Origin: Pseudomonas jessenii
GTDB lineage: Bacteria; Pseudomonadota; Gammaproteobacteria; Pseudomonadales; Pseudomonadaceae
Assembly (NCBI RefSeq): GCF_002236115.1
Contig: NZ_NIWT01000009.1
Location: 1 to 64,000 of the forward strand
Length of the DNA stretch: 64,000 nt
Direction of reading: 5' to 3'
This document shows, piece after piece, positions 26,199 through 35,555 of the stretch. The position numbers were made by a program, and so were the translations under genes. The notes beneath the pieces are model-generated. The model saw only the letters and a list, made by a program, of their open reading frames with translations, was not told where the DNA came from and did no database searches. Each line of letters begins with the position of its first letter. Position 1 is the first letter of the stretch.

Positions 26199-27155
26199 TC
26201 AGGGTGACGGTAGATAGCCCATCACACGTGACTCGCCCATCAGCAGCGGGCGATTCAGTTCCGCACAAGCACGCAAGTACTCGGCCACCAGAGTGACCCG
26301 CTTCAGCTTGCGCAGGTCCTCGCTGTAATACATCCAGAACTGCCGCGTGATCTCCACTTCACCGGGCAGCACTTCGCACAGGCGGGGATCGGGGCCGGCG
26401 AGGAAGCAAGGCAGGATCGCCAGCGCCCGCCCCTCCAGGGCTGCGTGGTAATGGGCCACCACGCTGGTGCTGCGCAGGCGACTGTTGGCGCCGGGCATCA
26501 GGTCGTTCAGGTAGAGCAGCTTGAAGCTGAAGGCCAGATCCTCGACGTAGGTCACGAACGGGTGAACGGCCAGGTCCTCGCGACAGCCAATCGTCGGATG
26601 ACTGGCCAGGTACTCCGGCGTCGCATACAGACGCAGGCGGTAATCGCACAGCCGCGAGCACACGTACGGACCGCGCTCGGGTCGTTCCAGGGTGATGGCA
26701 ATGTCCGCCTCGCGCCGTGACAGGTTGATGAAATGCGGGACCGGCAAAATGTCCGCCGAGATATGCGGGTAGTGCTCGAGGAAGTGGCTCATCTGCGCAG
26801 TGATGAAACAGGTCCCGAAGGCTTCGGTACAACCGATGCGCAGGTGCCCGGCGAGCCCCCCGGTGGTGCCGAAAACCTGCTCGCAGGCTACCAGCAGCGT
26901 ACTTTCCAGGGATTCGGCGTGGCTGACCAGACGCTGCCCCTCCACGGTCAGGACAAAACCTGCGGTTCGCGACTTCTCGAACAGCAGAGCACCCAGACAC
27001 TGCTCCAGGGCGCGGATGCGCCGCGACACCGTGGTGTAGTCCACCCCCAGGCGGCGAGCTGCACCGCTGGCGGTGCGGGCACGGGCGACCTCGAGGAAGA
27101 AACGCATGTCGTCCCAGTTCAGTGGGTTCTGCGTTGTGCTTTTTTGCATATCCAT
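26199..27155 (-). CDS. LysR-family regulator, copy 1 of a paralogous pair
   Basis: This 318-residue regulator has the winged helix near 12-70 (MRFFLEVARARTASGAARRLGVDYTTVSRRI) and an effector domain. It is nearly identical over its length to the regulator at 43732-44688, which fixes its start at ATG 27155; an in-frame start at 27191 would add 12 residues absent from the paralogue. It diverges from the DUF485/symporter genes of the catabolic block, so it is the prime candidate activator. The likely operator region is the AT-rich DNA at 27155-27210. Confidence 0.88.
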   Translation of the reverse strand: MDMQKSTTQNPLNWDDMRFFLEVARARTASGAARRLGVDYTTVSRRIRALEQCLGALLFEKSRTAGFVLTVEGQRLVSHAESLESTLLVACEQVFGTTGGLAGHLRIGCTEAFGTCFITAQMSHFLEHYPHISADILPVPHFINLSRREADIAITLERPERGPYVCSRLCDYRLRLYATPEYLASHPTIGCREDLAVHPFVTYVEDLAFSFKLLYLNDLMPGANSRLRSTSVVAHYHAALEGRALAILPCFLAGPDPRLCEVLPGEVEITRQFWMYYSEDLRKLKRVTLVAEYLRACAELNRPLLMGESRVMGYLPSP

Positions 27156-27570
27156 CGGGCTTTTCTGCCAATACATATGGGAAATATGCACTTATATACT
27201 CGCATCTCACCCAACTTGGCCAGCGTCGTTTTCAGGCCAGGAAAGCCCCCCACCCCAATAATAAATACCGAGGGCTGACAGCATGAGCGCATGGATAAAC
27301 ACCGGCTTGCACGCCGGACACAAACAGCTGCGCAACAGCGCAATCGCGGCCACGGTTCTCGTCTGCCGTTGGCCCGATCCGCTGCTCGCCGCGCAGCGGA
27401 TCGGGCTCGCCCTCCTGCACCGCCCTCTCTCCACCGCAAGGTCATCCGGGCGGCAATAACTCCAGCACATCAGCATTCAGGTGGCGTCCCGCATCGGGTC
27501 GCTGCCCGGGTACCCGTACGCCCCTCAAAAGGCCGAACAACAAAAACAACTAGAAATGCGGAGCCGCACC
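27156..27570. promoter_or_regulatory. Divergent control region with a 14-bp hairpin
   Basis: This stretch of about 415 bases between LysR copy 1 and the DUF485 gene has no gene. The first 60 bases are AT-rich (repeated ATATG and TATAT), a likely LysR site. At 27372-27406 a perfect 14-bp inverted repeat (GCCCGATCCGCTGC and its complement, 7-base loop) lies in the leader of the catabolic operon with no T run after it. An open frame through it, continuous with the symporter gene, is not supported as coding. Confidence 0.5.
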
Positions 27571-27900
27571 ATGACGACCGACCATCCGAACCACGTCCAG
27601 ACCTGTGCACTGGTCAGGGCCAACCCCAAGTTCCACCGCCTCGCGCGCCAGCGTGCACTGCTGGCCTGGACGCTGAGCGGCGCGGTCCTGGCTATCTATT
27701 ACAGCTTCATCATGGTGGTGGCTTTCGCCCCTGCCTGGCTGCACCTGCCGCTCTACGACGGCAGCCACCTCAGCCTCGGCATGCCAATCGGCGTGACGAT
27801 CATCCTGTTGTCCTGGCTACTCACCGCCTGGTACGTGCACAGCGCCAACACCCGCTTCGACGTACTCAGCTCGCAGATCCTGCAGGAGTCCCGCGCATGA
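27571..27900 (+). CDS. DUF485 small inner-membrane protein (YjcH-like)
   Basis: The 109-residue protein has two membrane segments (about 32-55 and 70-92), with the DUF485 signature LARQRALLAWTLSGAVLAIYYSFIMVVAFAP. DUF485 proteins are encoded upstream of SSS-family carboxylate symporters such as ActP and probably assist them. The start ATG at 27571 follows CGGAG. The stop overlaps the next gene's ATG (ATGA), so the two are translationally coupled. The open frame runs further upstream without a ribosome site. Confidence 0.85.
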   Translation: MTTDHPNHVQTCALVRANPKFHRLARQRALLAWTLSGAVLAIYYSFIMVVAFAPAWLHLPLYDGSHLSLGMPIGVTIILLSWLLTAWYVHSANTRFDVLSSQILQESRA

Positions 27901-29546
27901 AACGCCTGTTCGCCCTTCTCGCCCTCAGCCCTGTGCTGGCCCATGCCGAGCCCATCATTGCGCAGAAGCAACCGCTCAACCTGCACGCCATCGGCATGTT
28001 TTTCGTCTTCGTCCTCGCCACCCTGCTGATCACCTGGTGGGCGGCACGACGCACCCGCTCCGCCGCCGACTTCTACAGCGCCGGTGGCGGCATCACCGGC
28101 TTCCAGAATGGCCTGGCAATCGCCGGTGACTACATGTCGGCGGCAACTCTGCTGGGCCTGTCGAGCCTGGTCTTCGCCAAGGGCTACGACGGCTTCGTCT
28201 ACATCATCGGCTTCTTCGTCGGCTGGCCCATCGTCACCTTCCTGATGGCCGAGCGCTTGCGCAACCTGGGGCGCTACACCTTCGCCGACATCGTCTCCTA
28301 CCGCCTCGATCAAACCCGCGTGCGCAGCTTCGCCGCTCTCGGATCGCTGACCGTGGTGTGCTGCTATCTGGTGGTGCAGATGGTCGGTGCCGGTCAACTG
28401 ATCAAACTGCTGTTCGGTCTCGATTACCGCACGGCGGTGGTGGTAGTCGGACTGCTGATGCTGGTCTATGTCATCTTCGGCGGCATGCTCGCCACCACAT
28501 GGGTACAGATCACCAAGGCGGTCCTGCTCCTGGCGGGCGGCACGACCCTGGTGCTGATGGCCCTGAGTCGCTTCGATTTCAGCTTCGAGACACTGGCCGC
28601 CCAGGCTGTGGCCGTGCATGCCAGCGGCGTGCAGATCATGGGCCCGGGCACTTTGCTGGCCGACCCGATCAACGCGGTGTCCCTATCCCTTGGACTGGTC
28701 TTCGGCATTGCCGGCCTGCCGCACATCCTGATGCGCTTCTTCACGGTGCCCAATGCCAAGGAAGCGCGTAAATCCGTACTGTTCGCCACGGTGTTTATCG
28801 GTTTCTTCTTCCTGGTGGTCTGCGTCCTGGGCTATACCGCCATCGTCATCGTCGGCACCGATCCTCAGTACTACGTCGATGGCAAGCTCGGCGGGGCCAT
28901 GATTGGCGGCAGCAACATGGTGGCCATGCACCTGGCGAAGGCGGTGGGTGGCAACCTGTTTCTCGGTTTCCTCTCTGCCGTGGCTTTCGCCACCATTCTC
29001 GCAGTGGTGGCTGGCCTGGCCCTGGCCGGTGCCTCGGCCATCTCCCATGACCTTTACGCTTCGGTATTGAAGAAGGGCTGCGCCGACGAGAAACAGGAAA
29101 TGCGCGTGTCGCGCATCGCCACCATCTGCCTGGGCATCGTTGCGATTGCCCTCGGCATTCTGTTCGAAGGCCAGAACATCGCCTTCCTGGTCGGCCTGAC
29201 GTTCGGCATCGCCGCCTCGGCGAATTTCCCGGTACTGATCATGGCCATGTACTGGGGTGGCCTGACCACCCGCGGCGCCCTCTATGGCGGCCTGACCGGC
29301 CTGGTCAGCGCACTGGCCCTGGTGATCGGCTCGCCGTCGGTGTGGGTCGGCGTACTGGGGCATGCCCAGGCGCTCTTCCCTTACGACCAGCCGGCGCTGT
29401 TCTCCATGCCACTGGCCTTCCTGGTCATAGTGGTCGCTTCCAGGCTTGACCGCAGCGAACGCGCCGACCGCGAACGCGCCGCCTATGCCGACCAGTTCGT
29501 CCGTGCCCAGACCGGCCTTGGAGCTGCCATGGCCAGCAGTCACTGA
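27897..29546 (+). CDS. SSS-family monocarboxylate symporter (ActP-like)
   Basis: This solute:sodium symporter of 549 residues has an N-terminal signal-like segment (MKRLFALLALSPVLAHAEP) and about 13 membrane segments, as in ActP. Family motifs are FYSAGGGITGFQNGLAIAGDYMSAAT near residue 60 and FGIAGLPHILMRFFTVPNAKEARKS near 260. Members import acetate, propionate and related short acids. Here it leads a gene set for isobutyrate-type acids, so a branched short-chain acid is the inferred substrate. The start overlaps the DUF485 stop. The continuous frame upstream of 27897 is not coding. Confidence 0.9.
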   Translation: MKRLFALLALSPVLAHAEPIIAQKQPLNLHAIGMFFVFVLATLLITWWAARRTRSAADFYSAGGGITGFQNGLAIAGDYMSAATLLGLSSLVFAKGYDGFVYIIGFFVGWPIVTFLMAERLRNLGRYTFADIVSYRLDQTRVRSFAALGSLTVVCCYLVVQMVGAGQLIKLLFGLDYRTAVVVVGLLMLVYVIFGGMLATTWVQITKAVLLLAGGTTLVLMALSRFDFSFETLAAQAVAVHASGVQIMGPGTLLADPINAVSLSLGLVFGIAGLPHILMRFFTVPNAKEARKSVLFATVFIGFFFLVVCVLGYTAIVIVGTDPQYYVDGKLGGAMIGGSNMVAMHLAKAVGGNLFLGFLSAVAFATILAVVAGLALAGASAISHDLYASVLKKGCADEKQEMRVSRIATICLGIVAIALGILFEGQNIAFLVGLTFGIAASANFPVLIMAMYWGGLTTRGALYGGLTGLVSALALVIGSPSVWVGVLGHAQALFPYDQPALFSMPLAFLVIVVASRLDRSERADRERAAYADQFVRAQTGLGAAMASSH

Positions 29547-29574
29547 CGCTGCTTTTTCCGGGGCTGACGCCCCG

Positions 29575-29608
29575 AGCGCGAGTCCGCTCCTTTGCTTCGC
29601 GCTTTTTT
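29575..29608 (+). terminator. Probable intrinsic terminator after the symporter gene
   Basis: AGCGCGA and TCGCGCT (7 bp, 15-base loop) are followed by six T. A second small hairpin, CGGGGC-TGAC-GCCCCG, precedes it at 29559-29574. It would reduce read-through into the porin gene. Confidence 0.5.
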
Positions 29609-29719
29609 ACGCCCGACCTGCGCCGCTCGGCGCAGGACACCCCAGAAGCGCCCCTCCCTCGCCAACGCCAAGCGGCGCGGGAGCGGCACGTCGACAACAA
29701 AAACAACAAAAGGCAACCA

Positions 29720-30970
29720 ATGAAACCCACCACCCTCACCCTGTTCCTGGCCGGCACCGGCCTCGCCGCACAGGCTCACGCCGACTTCTTCGCAGACAGC
29801 ACGGCCAGGCTGGAAACGCGCAACTTCTACTTCAACCGCGACTTCCGCCAGGCCAATGCCGCCCAGTCCAAGCAAGAAGAATGGGCCCAGGGTTTCCTTC
29901 TGCGCTACGAATCCGGCTATACCGACGGCATGATCGGCGTCGGTATCGACGCTCTTGGCCAGCTCGGCGTCAAGCTCGATTCCAGTCCCGATCGCTCCGG
30001 CTCCGGCCTGCTCAAGCGCGACAGCCAGCCGCCCAAACGCGCCAAGGACGAGTATGGCGAACTGGGCCTGACGGCCAAGTTCAAAGCATCCAACAGCGTG
30101 CTCAAGCTCGGCACCCTGACCCCTAAGTTGCCGGTACTGCTGGCCAATGACTCGCGCCTGTTGCCGCAAACATTTCGCGGTGGGCAGTTGAACGTCCAGG
30201 AGATCAAAGGCCTGAGCGTCGATGCCGGGCGCGTGGATCGGGTCAACCAGCGCGACTCCTCGGACTACGAGAAAATGGCGATCACCACCACCGGCGCCAA
30301 GGGCATTGTCAGTGGCCAGGCCCGCAGTGACGCCTTCAATTTCGCCGGCCTTGCCTACCAGTGGAACGACCGGCTGAACACGGGCTACAACTACGGCGGC
30401 CTGGACGACTTCTACCACCAACACCAGTTCAGTCTGGTCCACGTGCTGCCGCTGGGCGCAGGCCAGACGCTCAAGAGCGACCTGCGCTACGCCCGCTCCA
30501 CCGACGACGGTAACAGCAACATCGACAACAACGCCTTCGGCGCCATGTTCACCTATGCCCTCGGCGGCCATGCCTTCGGTCTGGGCTACCAACGCATGAG
30601 TGGCGACACCGGCTTTGCCTACGTCAATGGCAGCGACGCCTACCTGGTCAACTTCGTGCAGATCAACGACTTCGCCAACAAGGACGAGCGTTCCTGGCAG
30701 GCGCGCTACGACTACAACTTCGCGGCGCTCGGCATTCCCGGCCTGACCTTCATGACCCGCTACCTGGCCGGCGACAGCATCGATCTGGGCGCCCGCAGGC
30801 CTGAGGGTCGCGAATGGGAGCGCGACACCGACATCGGCTACGTGGTGCAGAGCGGCCCGCTGAAAAACCTCGGTCTGAAGTGGCGCAACGCTACGGTGCG
30901 CACCGCCCACTTCGGTAACGATCTCGACGAGAACCGCCTGATCCTCAGCTATACCCTGGCGCTCTGGTAA
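29720..30970 (+). CDS. OprD-family outer-membrane porin
   Basis: The 416-residue precursor has a signal peptide (cleavage after AQAHA) and the OprD opening DFFADSTARLETRNFYFNRDF. It continues with alternating strands, including QGFLLRYESGYTDGMIGVGIDALGQLGVKLD, and ends LILSYTLALW with C-terminal aromatic, as needed for barrel insertion. OprD-family channels are specific for small carboxylates or basic amino acids. Its place between a carboxylate symporter and an acyl-CoA ligase suggests it admits the same acid. A strong inverted repeat follows it. Confidence 0.92.
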   Translation: MKPTTLTLFLAGTGLAAQAHADFFADSTARLETRNFYFNRDFRQANAAQSKQEEWAQGFLLRYESGYTDGMIGVGIDALGQLGVKLDSSPDRSGSGLLKRDSQPPKRAKDEYGELGLTAKFKASNSVLKLGTLTPKLPVLLANDSRLLPQTFRGGQLNVQEIKGLSVDAGRVDRVNQRDSSDYEKMAITTTGAKGIVSGQARSDAFNFAGLAYQWNDRLNTGYNYGGLDDFYHQHQFSLVHVLPLGAGQTLKSDLRYARSTDDGNSNIDNNAFGAMFTYALGGHAFGLGYQRMSGDTGFAYVNGSDAYLVNFVQINDFANKDERSWQARYDYNFAALGIPGLTFMTRYLAGDSIDLGARRPEGREWERDTDIGYVVQSGPLKNLGLKWRNATVRTAHFGNDLDENRLILSYTLALW

Positions 30971-30976
30971 TCCCTC

Positions 30977-31033
30977 GCACAAGGCGGGTGCCGCTCACAT
31001 CGCTTGACGGTGCGGGCAGCACCCGCCTTGTGC
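30977..31033 (+). terminator. 15-bp inverted repeat downstream of the porin gene
   Basis: GCACAAGGCGGGTGC at 30977-30991 and its exact complement at 31019-31033 enclose a 27-base loop. It is probably a terminator or RNA-stabilising hairpin; no clear T run follows. Confidence 0.5.
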
Positions 31034-31258
31034 ATTTCTGGCGCATCGGGGATGCCGCCAGCCTGTGTTTTTTTGCACAACGCACGGGACTTTTTGAGCA
31101 TTCTTATTTGATTTATGCCTGCCTATACTCGATTCAACCGCTTGGTCATGAACCAGGTCAGTCCCAATAAAAATAAACAGGGCACCCACCGTGAAGCCAT
31201 TCTTGCTTGCCGTCGTCTCCCCACGTTCAGGTACCCGCGCGCGTCTCGGGAGACTCCA

Positions 31259-32962
31259 ATGAACAACAACTGCCAACCTTTCCTCGCCGCCCGAGACTTC
31301 CTGCTGGAACACCGCACCGATTACGCCACAGCTGTGCGTGATTTCCGCTGGCCACAGTTGACCGAGTTCAACTGGGCTCTGGATTACTTTGACGCCATGG
31401 CCGAGGGCAACCAGGCCAATGCCCTGTGGATCGTCGAAGAGGACGGCAGCGAACAACGCTACAGCTTCCAGCAGCTGGCCGCGCGCTCCAACCAGGTGGC
31501 CAATCACCTGCGTGCCCTGGGCGTGCGCCGCGGAGAGCGCATCCTGCTGATGCTCGGTAACGACATCGCCCTGTGGGAAACCATGCTGGCTGCCTTCAAG
31601 CTCGGCGCCGTGGTCATCCCCGCCACCGCCCTGCTGACCCCTGAAGACTTGCGTGATCGCATCGAGCGTGGCCATGTGCGTCATCTGGTGGTCGGCGCCG
31701 CTCATGTCGACAAGTTCGACGGCCTGGGTGAAGGCTGCAGCCGCATCTGTGTTGGCCCGGCCCCCGCAGGCTGGACCCCGCACAGCGCTGCCAGCGAATA
31801 TTCCGAACAGTTCGAAGTCGAGGGCCAAACGCTCGCCACCGACCCGATGCTGCTGTACTTCACCTCCGGCACCACCTCCAAGCCGAAGATGGTGCTGCAC
31901 AGTCACCAGAGTTACCCGGTCGGCCACCTCTCGACCATGTACTGGATCGGTCTGCAGCCGGGCGACCTGCACCTGAACATTTCGTCCCCGGGCTGGGCCA
32001 AGCACGCCTGGAGTTGCCTCTTCGCACCATGGAATGCCGGTGCCTGCATCTTTATCCACAACACCGCACGCTTCAGCGCGCAAGCCCTGCTCGGCGTGCT
32101 GGAACGCTACGGCGTCACCAGCCTGTGCGCGCCGCCTACCGTGTGGCGCATGCTGATCCAGGAAGACCTGGCCAGCTACAAGACACGCCTGCGCCTGCGC
32201 GAGCTGGTGGGCGCCGGTGAGCCGCTCAACCCTGAGATCATCGAGCAGATCCTGCACGCCTGGGGCCTGTTGCTGCGCGACGGTTTCGGCCAGTCGGAAA
32301 CCACCGCCCTGGTCGGCAACACGCCTGGCCAGCGGCTCAAGCCGGGGTCCATGGGCCGTCCGCTGCCGGGCTACCGGGTGACCATGCTCGACCCTGATGG
32401 CGTGCCGGGTAACGAAGGCGAAGTGGCCCTGCCGCTGGACGTGCGCCCGCTCGGCCTGATGCTGTGCTACGAGGACAGCCCGGAAAAGACCGCCGAAGTG
32501 ATGCGCGACGGCTACTACCGCACCGGCGACACCGCGCAGATCGACGAAGAGGGCTACATCACCTTCGTCGGCCGCGCCGACGACGTGTTCAAGGCTTCCG
32601 ACTACCGCATCAGCCCCTTCGAACTGGAAAGCGCGCTGATCGAGCACCCGGCGGTGATGGAAGTGGCCGTGGTGCCAAGCCCCGACCCGGTGCGCCTGGC
32701 AGTGCCCAAGGCCTATCTGATCCTGGCCCATGAGGCCCAGGGTAGCCACGAGCTGGCAGGCAGCATCTTCGCGTTCGCCCGCGAGCACCTGGCGCCCTAC
32801 AAGCGGGTACGGCGCATCGAATTTGTCAGCGAGCTGCCCAAGACCATCTCCGGGAAGATCCGCCGGGTGGAACTGCGGCAAATGGAAACGCAGCGCCGCC
32901 AGGGCGACGCACGTGGCCCGCAGGAATACTTCGAAGAAGACTTCCCGCAACTCAAGGGCTGA
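31259..32962 (+). CDS. AMP-forming acyl-CoA synthetase (short/medium-chain acid-CoA ligase)
   Basis: The 567-residue ligase activates a carboxylic acid to its CoA thioester via an acyl-adenylate. Visible motifs are the P-loop YFTSGTTSKPKM, GFGQSET, YYRTGDTAQIDEEGYITFVGR and the C-terminal catalytic Lys in PKTISGKIRR. The pattern resembles the ACSM/medium-chain type rather than Acs. The start is the ATG at 31259 behind GGGAG; the frame extends back to 31115 but that part has no ribosome site. Together with the downstream genes it is expected to form isobutyryl-CoA or a close relative. Confidence 0.9.
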   Translation: MNNNCQPFLAARDFLLEHRTDYATAVRDFRWPQLTEFNWALDYFDAMAEGNQANALWIVEEDGSEQRYSFQQLAARSNQVANHLRALGVRRGERILLMLGNDIALWETMLAAFKLGAVVIPATALLTPEDLRDRIERGHVRHLVVGAAHVDKFDGLGEGCSRICVGPAPAGWTPHSAASEYSEQFEVEGQTLATDPMLLYFTSGTTSKPKMVLHSHQSYPVGHLSTMYWIGLQPGDLHLNISSPGWAKHAWSCLFAPWNAGACIFIHNTARFSAQALLGVLERYGVTSLCAPPTVWRMLIQEDLASYKTRLRLRELVGAGEPLNPEIIEQILHAWGLLLRDGFGQSETTALVGNTPGQRLKPGSMGRPLPGYRVTMLDPDGVPGNEGEVALPLDVRPLGLMLCYEDSPEKTAEVMRDGYYRTGDTAQIDEEGYITFVGRADDVFKASDYRISPFELESALIEHPAVMEVAVVPSPDPVRLAVPKAYLILAHEAQGSHELAGSIFAFAREHLAPYKRVRRIEFVSELPKTISGKIRRVELRQMETQRRQGDARGPQEYFEEDFPQLKG

Positions 32963-32967
32963 ACCCC

Positions 32968-32985
32968 GGGCCGGCACGCCGGCCC
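32968..32985 (+). terminator. GC-rich hairpin after the ligase gene
   Basis: GGGCCGG-CACG-CCGGCCC is followed by only TTCCT. It may be a weak terminator that sets a lower level for the mmsA segment. Confidence 0.4.
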
Positions 32986-33064
32986 TTCCTGACCCAAACC
33001 CGACCGCTCGGCGAACCACGCCGAGGGGCCTCATTCGACCTTAAGAAAGCAGGCAGGACCCTAA

Positions 33065-34573
33065 ATGACCTCTTCCATCGTTCCCAGCGTCAAGCTTCTC
33101 ATCAACGGCGAATTCGTCGAATCGCGCACAACCCAGTGGCGTGACGTGGTCAACCCGGCCACCCAGGAAGTCCTGGCCCGCGTCCCCTTCGCCACCGCCG
33201 AGGAAATGAACGCCGCCGTCGCCAGCGCCAAGCAAGCCTTCAAGACCTGGCGCAAGACCCCGATCGGTACCCGTTCCCGTGTCTTCCTCAAGTACCAGCA
33301 ACTGATCCGCGAGAACATCAAGGAACTGGCCGCCCTGCTGACCGCCGAGCAAGGCAAGACCCTGCCGGATGCCGAAGGTGACGTGTTCCGCGGCCTGGAA
33401 GTGGTCGAGCACGCCGCCAGCATCGGCAACCTGCAGATGGGCGAACTGGCCAACAACGTGGCCAACGGCGTCGACACCTACACCCTGCTGCAACCGCTGG
33501 GCGTGTGCGCCGGCATCACCCCGTTCAACTTCCCGGCGATGATCCCGCTATGGATGTTCCCGATGGCCATTGCCACCGGCAACACCTTCGTCCTCAAGCC
33601 GTCCGAGCAGGACCCGCTGGTGACCATGCGCCTGGTGGAACTGGCGCTGGAGGCCGGTGTACCCAAGGGTGTACTCAACGTCATCCACGGCGGCGTCGAC
33701 GCGGTGAACCTGATCTGCGACCACCCGGATATCAAGGCCGTATCCTTCGTCGGTTCGACCAAGGTCGGCACCCATGTCTACAACCGCGCCACCCAGAACG
33801 GCAAGCGCGCGCAATGCATGATGGGCGCGAAAAACCATGCCATCGTCCTGCCCGATGCCAACCGGCAGCAGACCCTGAACAACCTGCTGGGCGCCTCCTT
33901 CGGCGCCGCCGGCCAGCGCTGCATGGCTCTGCCCGTGGTGATCCTGGTCGGTGAAGCGCAGGCTTGGCTACCGGACCTGATCGAGCGAACCAAAACCCTC
34001 AAGATCAATGGCGGCACCGAGCCAGGCACCGACATCGGCCCGGTGATTTCCTGCGCCGCCCTGGACCGCGTCAACGGCCTGATCGCCAGTGGCATCGAAG
34101 AAGGTGCAAAGCTTGAACTGGATGGGCGCAACCCGAGCGTGCCGGGCTACCAGGACGGCAACTTCGTCGGCCCGACCATTTTCTCCAGCGTCACGGCGCA
34201 AATGTCCGTGTACCGCGAAGAGATCTTCGGCCCGGTACTGTGCGTCATGCACGCCGCCAACCTGGATGAGGCAATCGAGATCATCAACGCCAACCCGAAC
34301 GGCAACGGCACTGCCCTGTTCACCCGTTCCGGCGCTGCCGCGCGTCACTTCCAGGAAGAGATCGACGTCGGCCAGGTCGGCATCAACGTGCCAATCCCGG
34401 TACCGGTCCCGCTGTTCTCCTTCTCCGGTTCGCGCGCCTCCAAGCTGGGCGACCTGGGCCCCTACGGCAAGCAAGTGGTGACCTTCTACACCCAGACCAA
34501 GACGATCACCCAGCGCTGGTTCGACGAGGACGACACCAGCGGCGCGGTGAACACCACCATCACCCTGAAATGA
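33065..34573 (+). CDS. mmsA: CoA-acylating methylmalonate-semialdehyde dehydrogenase
   Basis: MmsA oxidises methylmalonate semialdehyde to propionyl-CoA with NAD and CoA, releasing CO2. The 502-residue length fits the family. Hallmarks are GVCAGITPFNFPAMIPLWM, the NAD-site FVGSTKVGTHVY and the catalytic Cys286 in GAAGQRCMALP. The C-terminal GQVGINVPIPVPVPLFSFSG is typical of MmsA. It is the first of four tightly spaced genes (mmsA, mmsB, hydrolase, dehydrogenase) of distal valine/isobutyrate breakdown. Confidence 0.95.
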   Translation: MTSSIVPSVKLLINGEFVESRTTQWRDVVNPATQEVLARVPFATAEEMNAAVASAKQAFKTWRKTPIGTRSRVFLKYQQLIRENIKELAALLTAEQGKTLPDAEGDVFRGLEVVEHAASIGNLQMGELANNVANGVDTYTLLQPLGVCAGITPFNFPAMIPLWMFPMAIATGNTFVLKPSEQDPLVTMRLVELALEAGVPKGVLNVIHGGVDAVNLICDHPDIKAVSFVGSTKVGTHVYNRATQNGKRAQCMMGAKNHAIVLPDANRQQTLNNLLGASFGAAGQRCMALPVVILVGEAQAWLPDLIERTKTLKINGGTEPGTDIGPVISCAALDRVNGLIASGIEEGAKLELDGRNPSVPGYQDGNFVGPTIFSSVTAQMSVYREEIFGPVLCVMHAANLDEAIEIINANPNGNGTALFTRSGAAARHFQEEIDVGQVGINVPIPVPVPLFSFSGSRASKLGDLGPYGKQVVTFYTQTKTITQRWFDEDDTSGAVNTTITLK

Positions 34574-34662
34574 CCTTTGCCGGCCGGCGCCTTGCGTCGG
34601 CCGACGACAAGCGCGCGCAGGATTTCCTGCGCCACTGCCCCCTATCGTAAAAGGTAGCCAAC

Positions 34663-35553
34663 ATGCATATCGGATTTCTCGGCCTCGGCAACATGGGCGG
34701 CCCAATGGCCCGTAACCTGCTCAAGGCTGGCCACAGCCTGACCGTCTTTGATCCCTTCCCCCAGGCGGTCGCCGCCCTGGTGGAGGCCGGCGCCAGCGCC
34801 GCCGACTCGCCCGCCGCCGTGGCCAAGGCCAGGGTCGAGGTGATCATCACCATGCTGCCGACCGCCGAACACGTGAAGCAGGTCTATCGCGGCAAGGACG
34901 GCCTGCTGGCCAATATCGGCCCGGGCGTGTTGCTTATCGACAGTTCGACCATCGACCCGCTGAGCACCCGCGAAGTGGCCAAATATGCCCTCGCCCAAGG
35001 CAACCCGATGCTCGACGCGCCGGTATCCGGCGGCACCGGCGGCGCGGCGGCAGGCACCCTGACCTTTATGGTCGGTGGCCCGGACAGTGTGTTCGACCAG
35101 GCCCTGCCGATCCTCTCGGCCATGGGCAAGAACATCGTGCACTGCGGCGCAGCCGGCAACGGCCAAGTGGCCAAGATCGCCAACAACATGCTGCTCGGCA
35201 TCTCCATGGTCGGCGTCGCCGAAGCCATGGCCCTGGGTGTGGCCCTGGGCATGGAAGCCAAGGTGCTGGCCGGGATCATCAATACCTCCAGCGGTCGCTG
35301 CTGGAGCTCGGAGGTCAACAATCCGTTCCCGGGTGTACTGGAAAACGCGCCGGCCTCACGCGGCTACAGCGGCGGCTTTGGCAGCGACCTGATGCTCAAG
35401 GATCTGGGCCTGGCCACCGAAGCGGCCAGGCACGCGCGTCAACCGGTCGCGCTCGGTGCTGTAGCCCAGCAGCTGTACCAGACCTTCAGCCTGCAAGGTA
35501 ATGGCGGCCTGGACTTCTCCGCCATCATCCAACTGTTCCGCGGGGAAGCCTGA
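34663..35553 (+). CDS. mmsB: 3-hydroxyisobutyrate dehydrogenase
   Basis: MmsB oxidises 3-hydroxyisobutyrate to methylmalonate semialdehyde with NAD. The 296-residue protein opens with the Rossmann motif IGFLGLGNMGGPMARNL. It has the substrate-site DAPVSGGTGGAAAGTLTFMVGG and the catalytic-Lys segment GNGQVAKIANNMLLGI, then the C-terminal GFGSDLMLKDLGLA. AAGG precedes the ATG. The stop is 2 bases before the next ATG, so translation is coupled to the hydrolase gene. Confidence 0.95.
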   Translation: MHIGFLGLGNMGGPMARNLLKAGHSLTVFDPFPQAVAALVEAGASAADSPAAVAKARVEVIITMLPTAEHVKQVYRGKDGLLANIGPGVLLIDSSTIDPLSTREVAKYALAQGNPMLDAPVSGGTGGAAAGTLTFMVGGPDSVFDQALPILSAMGKNIVHCGAAGNGQVAKIANNMLLGISMVGVAEAMALGVALGMEAKVLAGIINTSSGRCWSSEVNNPFPGVLENAPASRGYSGGFGSDLMLKDLGLATEAARHARQPVALGAVAQQLYQTFSLQGNGGLDFSAIIQLFRGEA

Positions 35554-35555
35554 GC

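Noticed and set aside
27291..27896. N-terminal extension of the symporter frame (about 200 extra codons)
   Set aside because: It overlaps the DUF485 gene in another frame, is Arg/Pro/His-rich as in shadow frames, and the ATG at 27897 overlaps the DUF485 stop in the usual coupled way.
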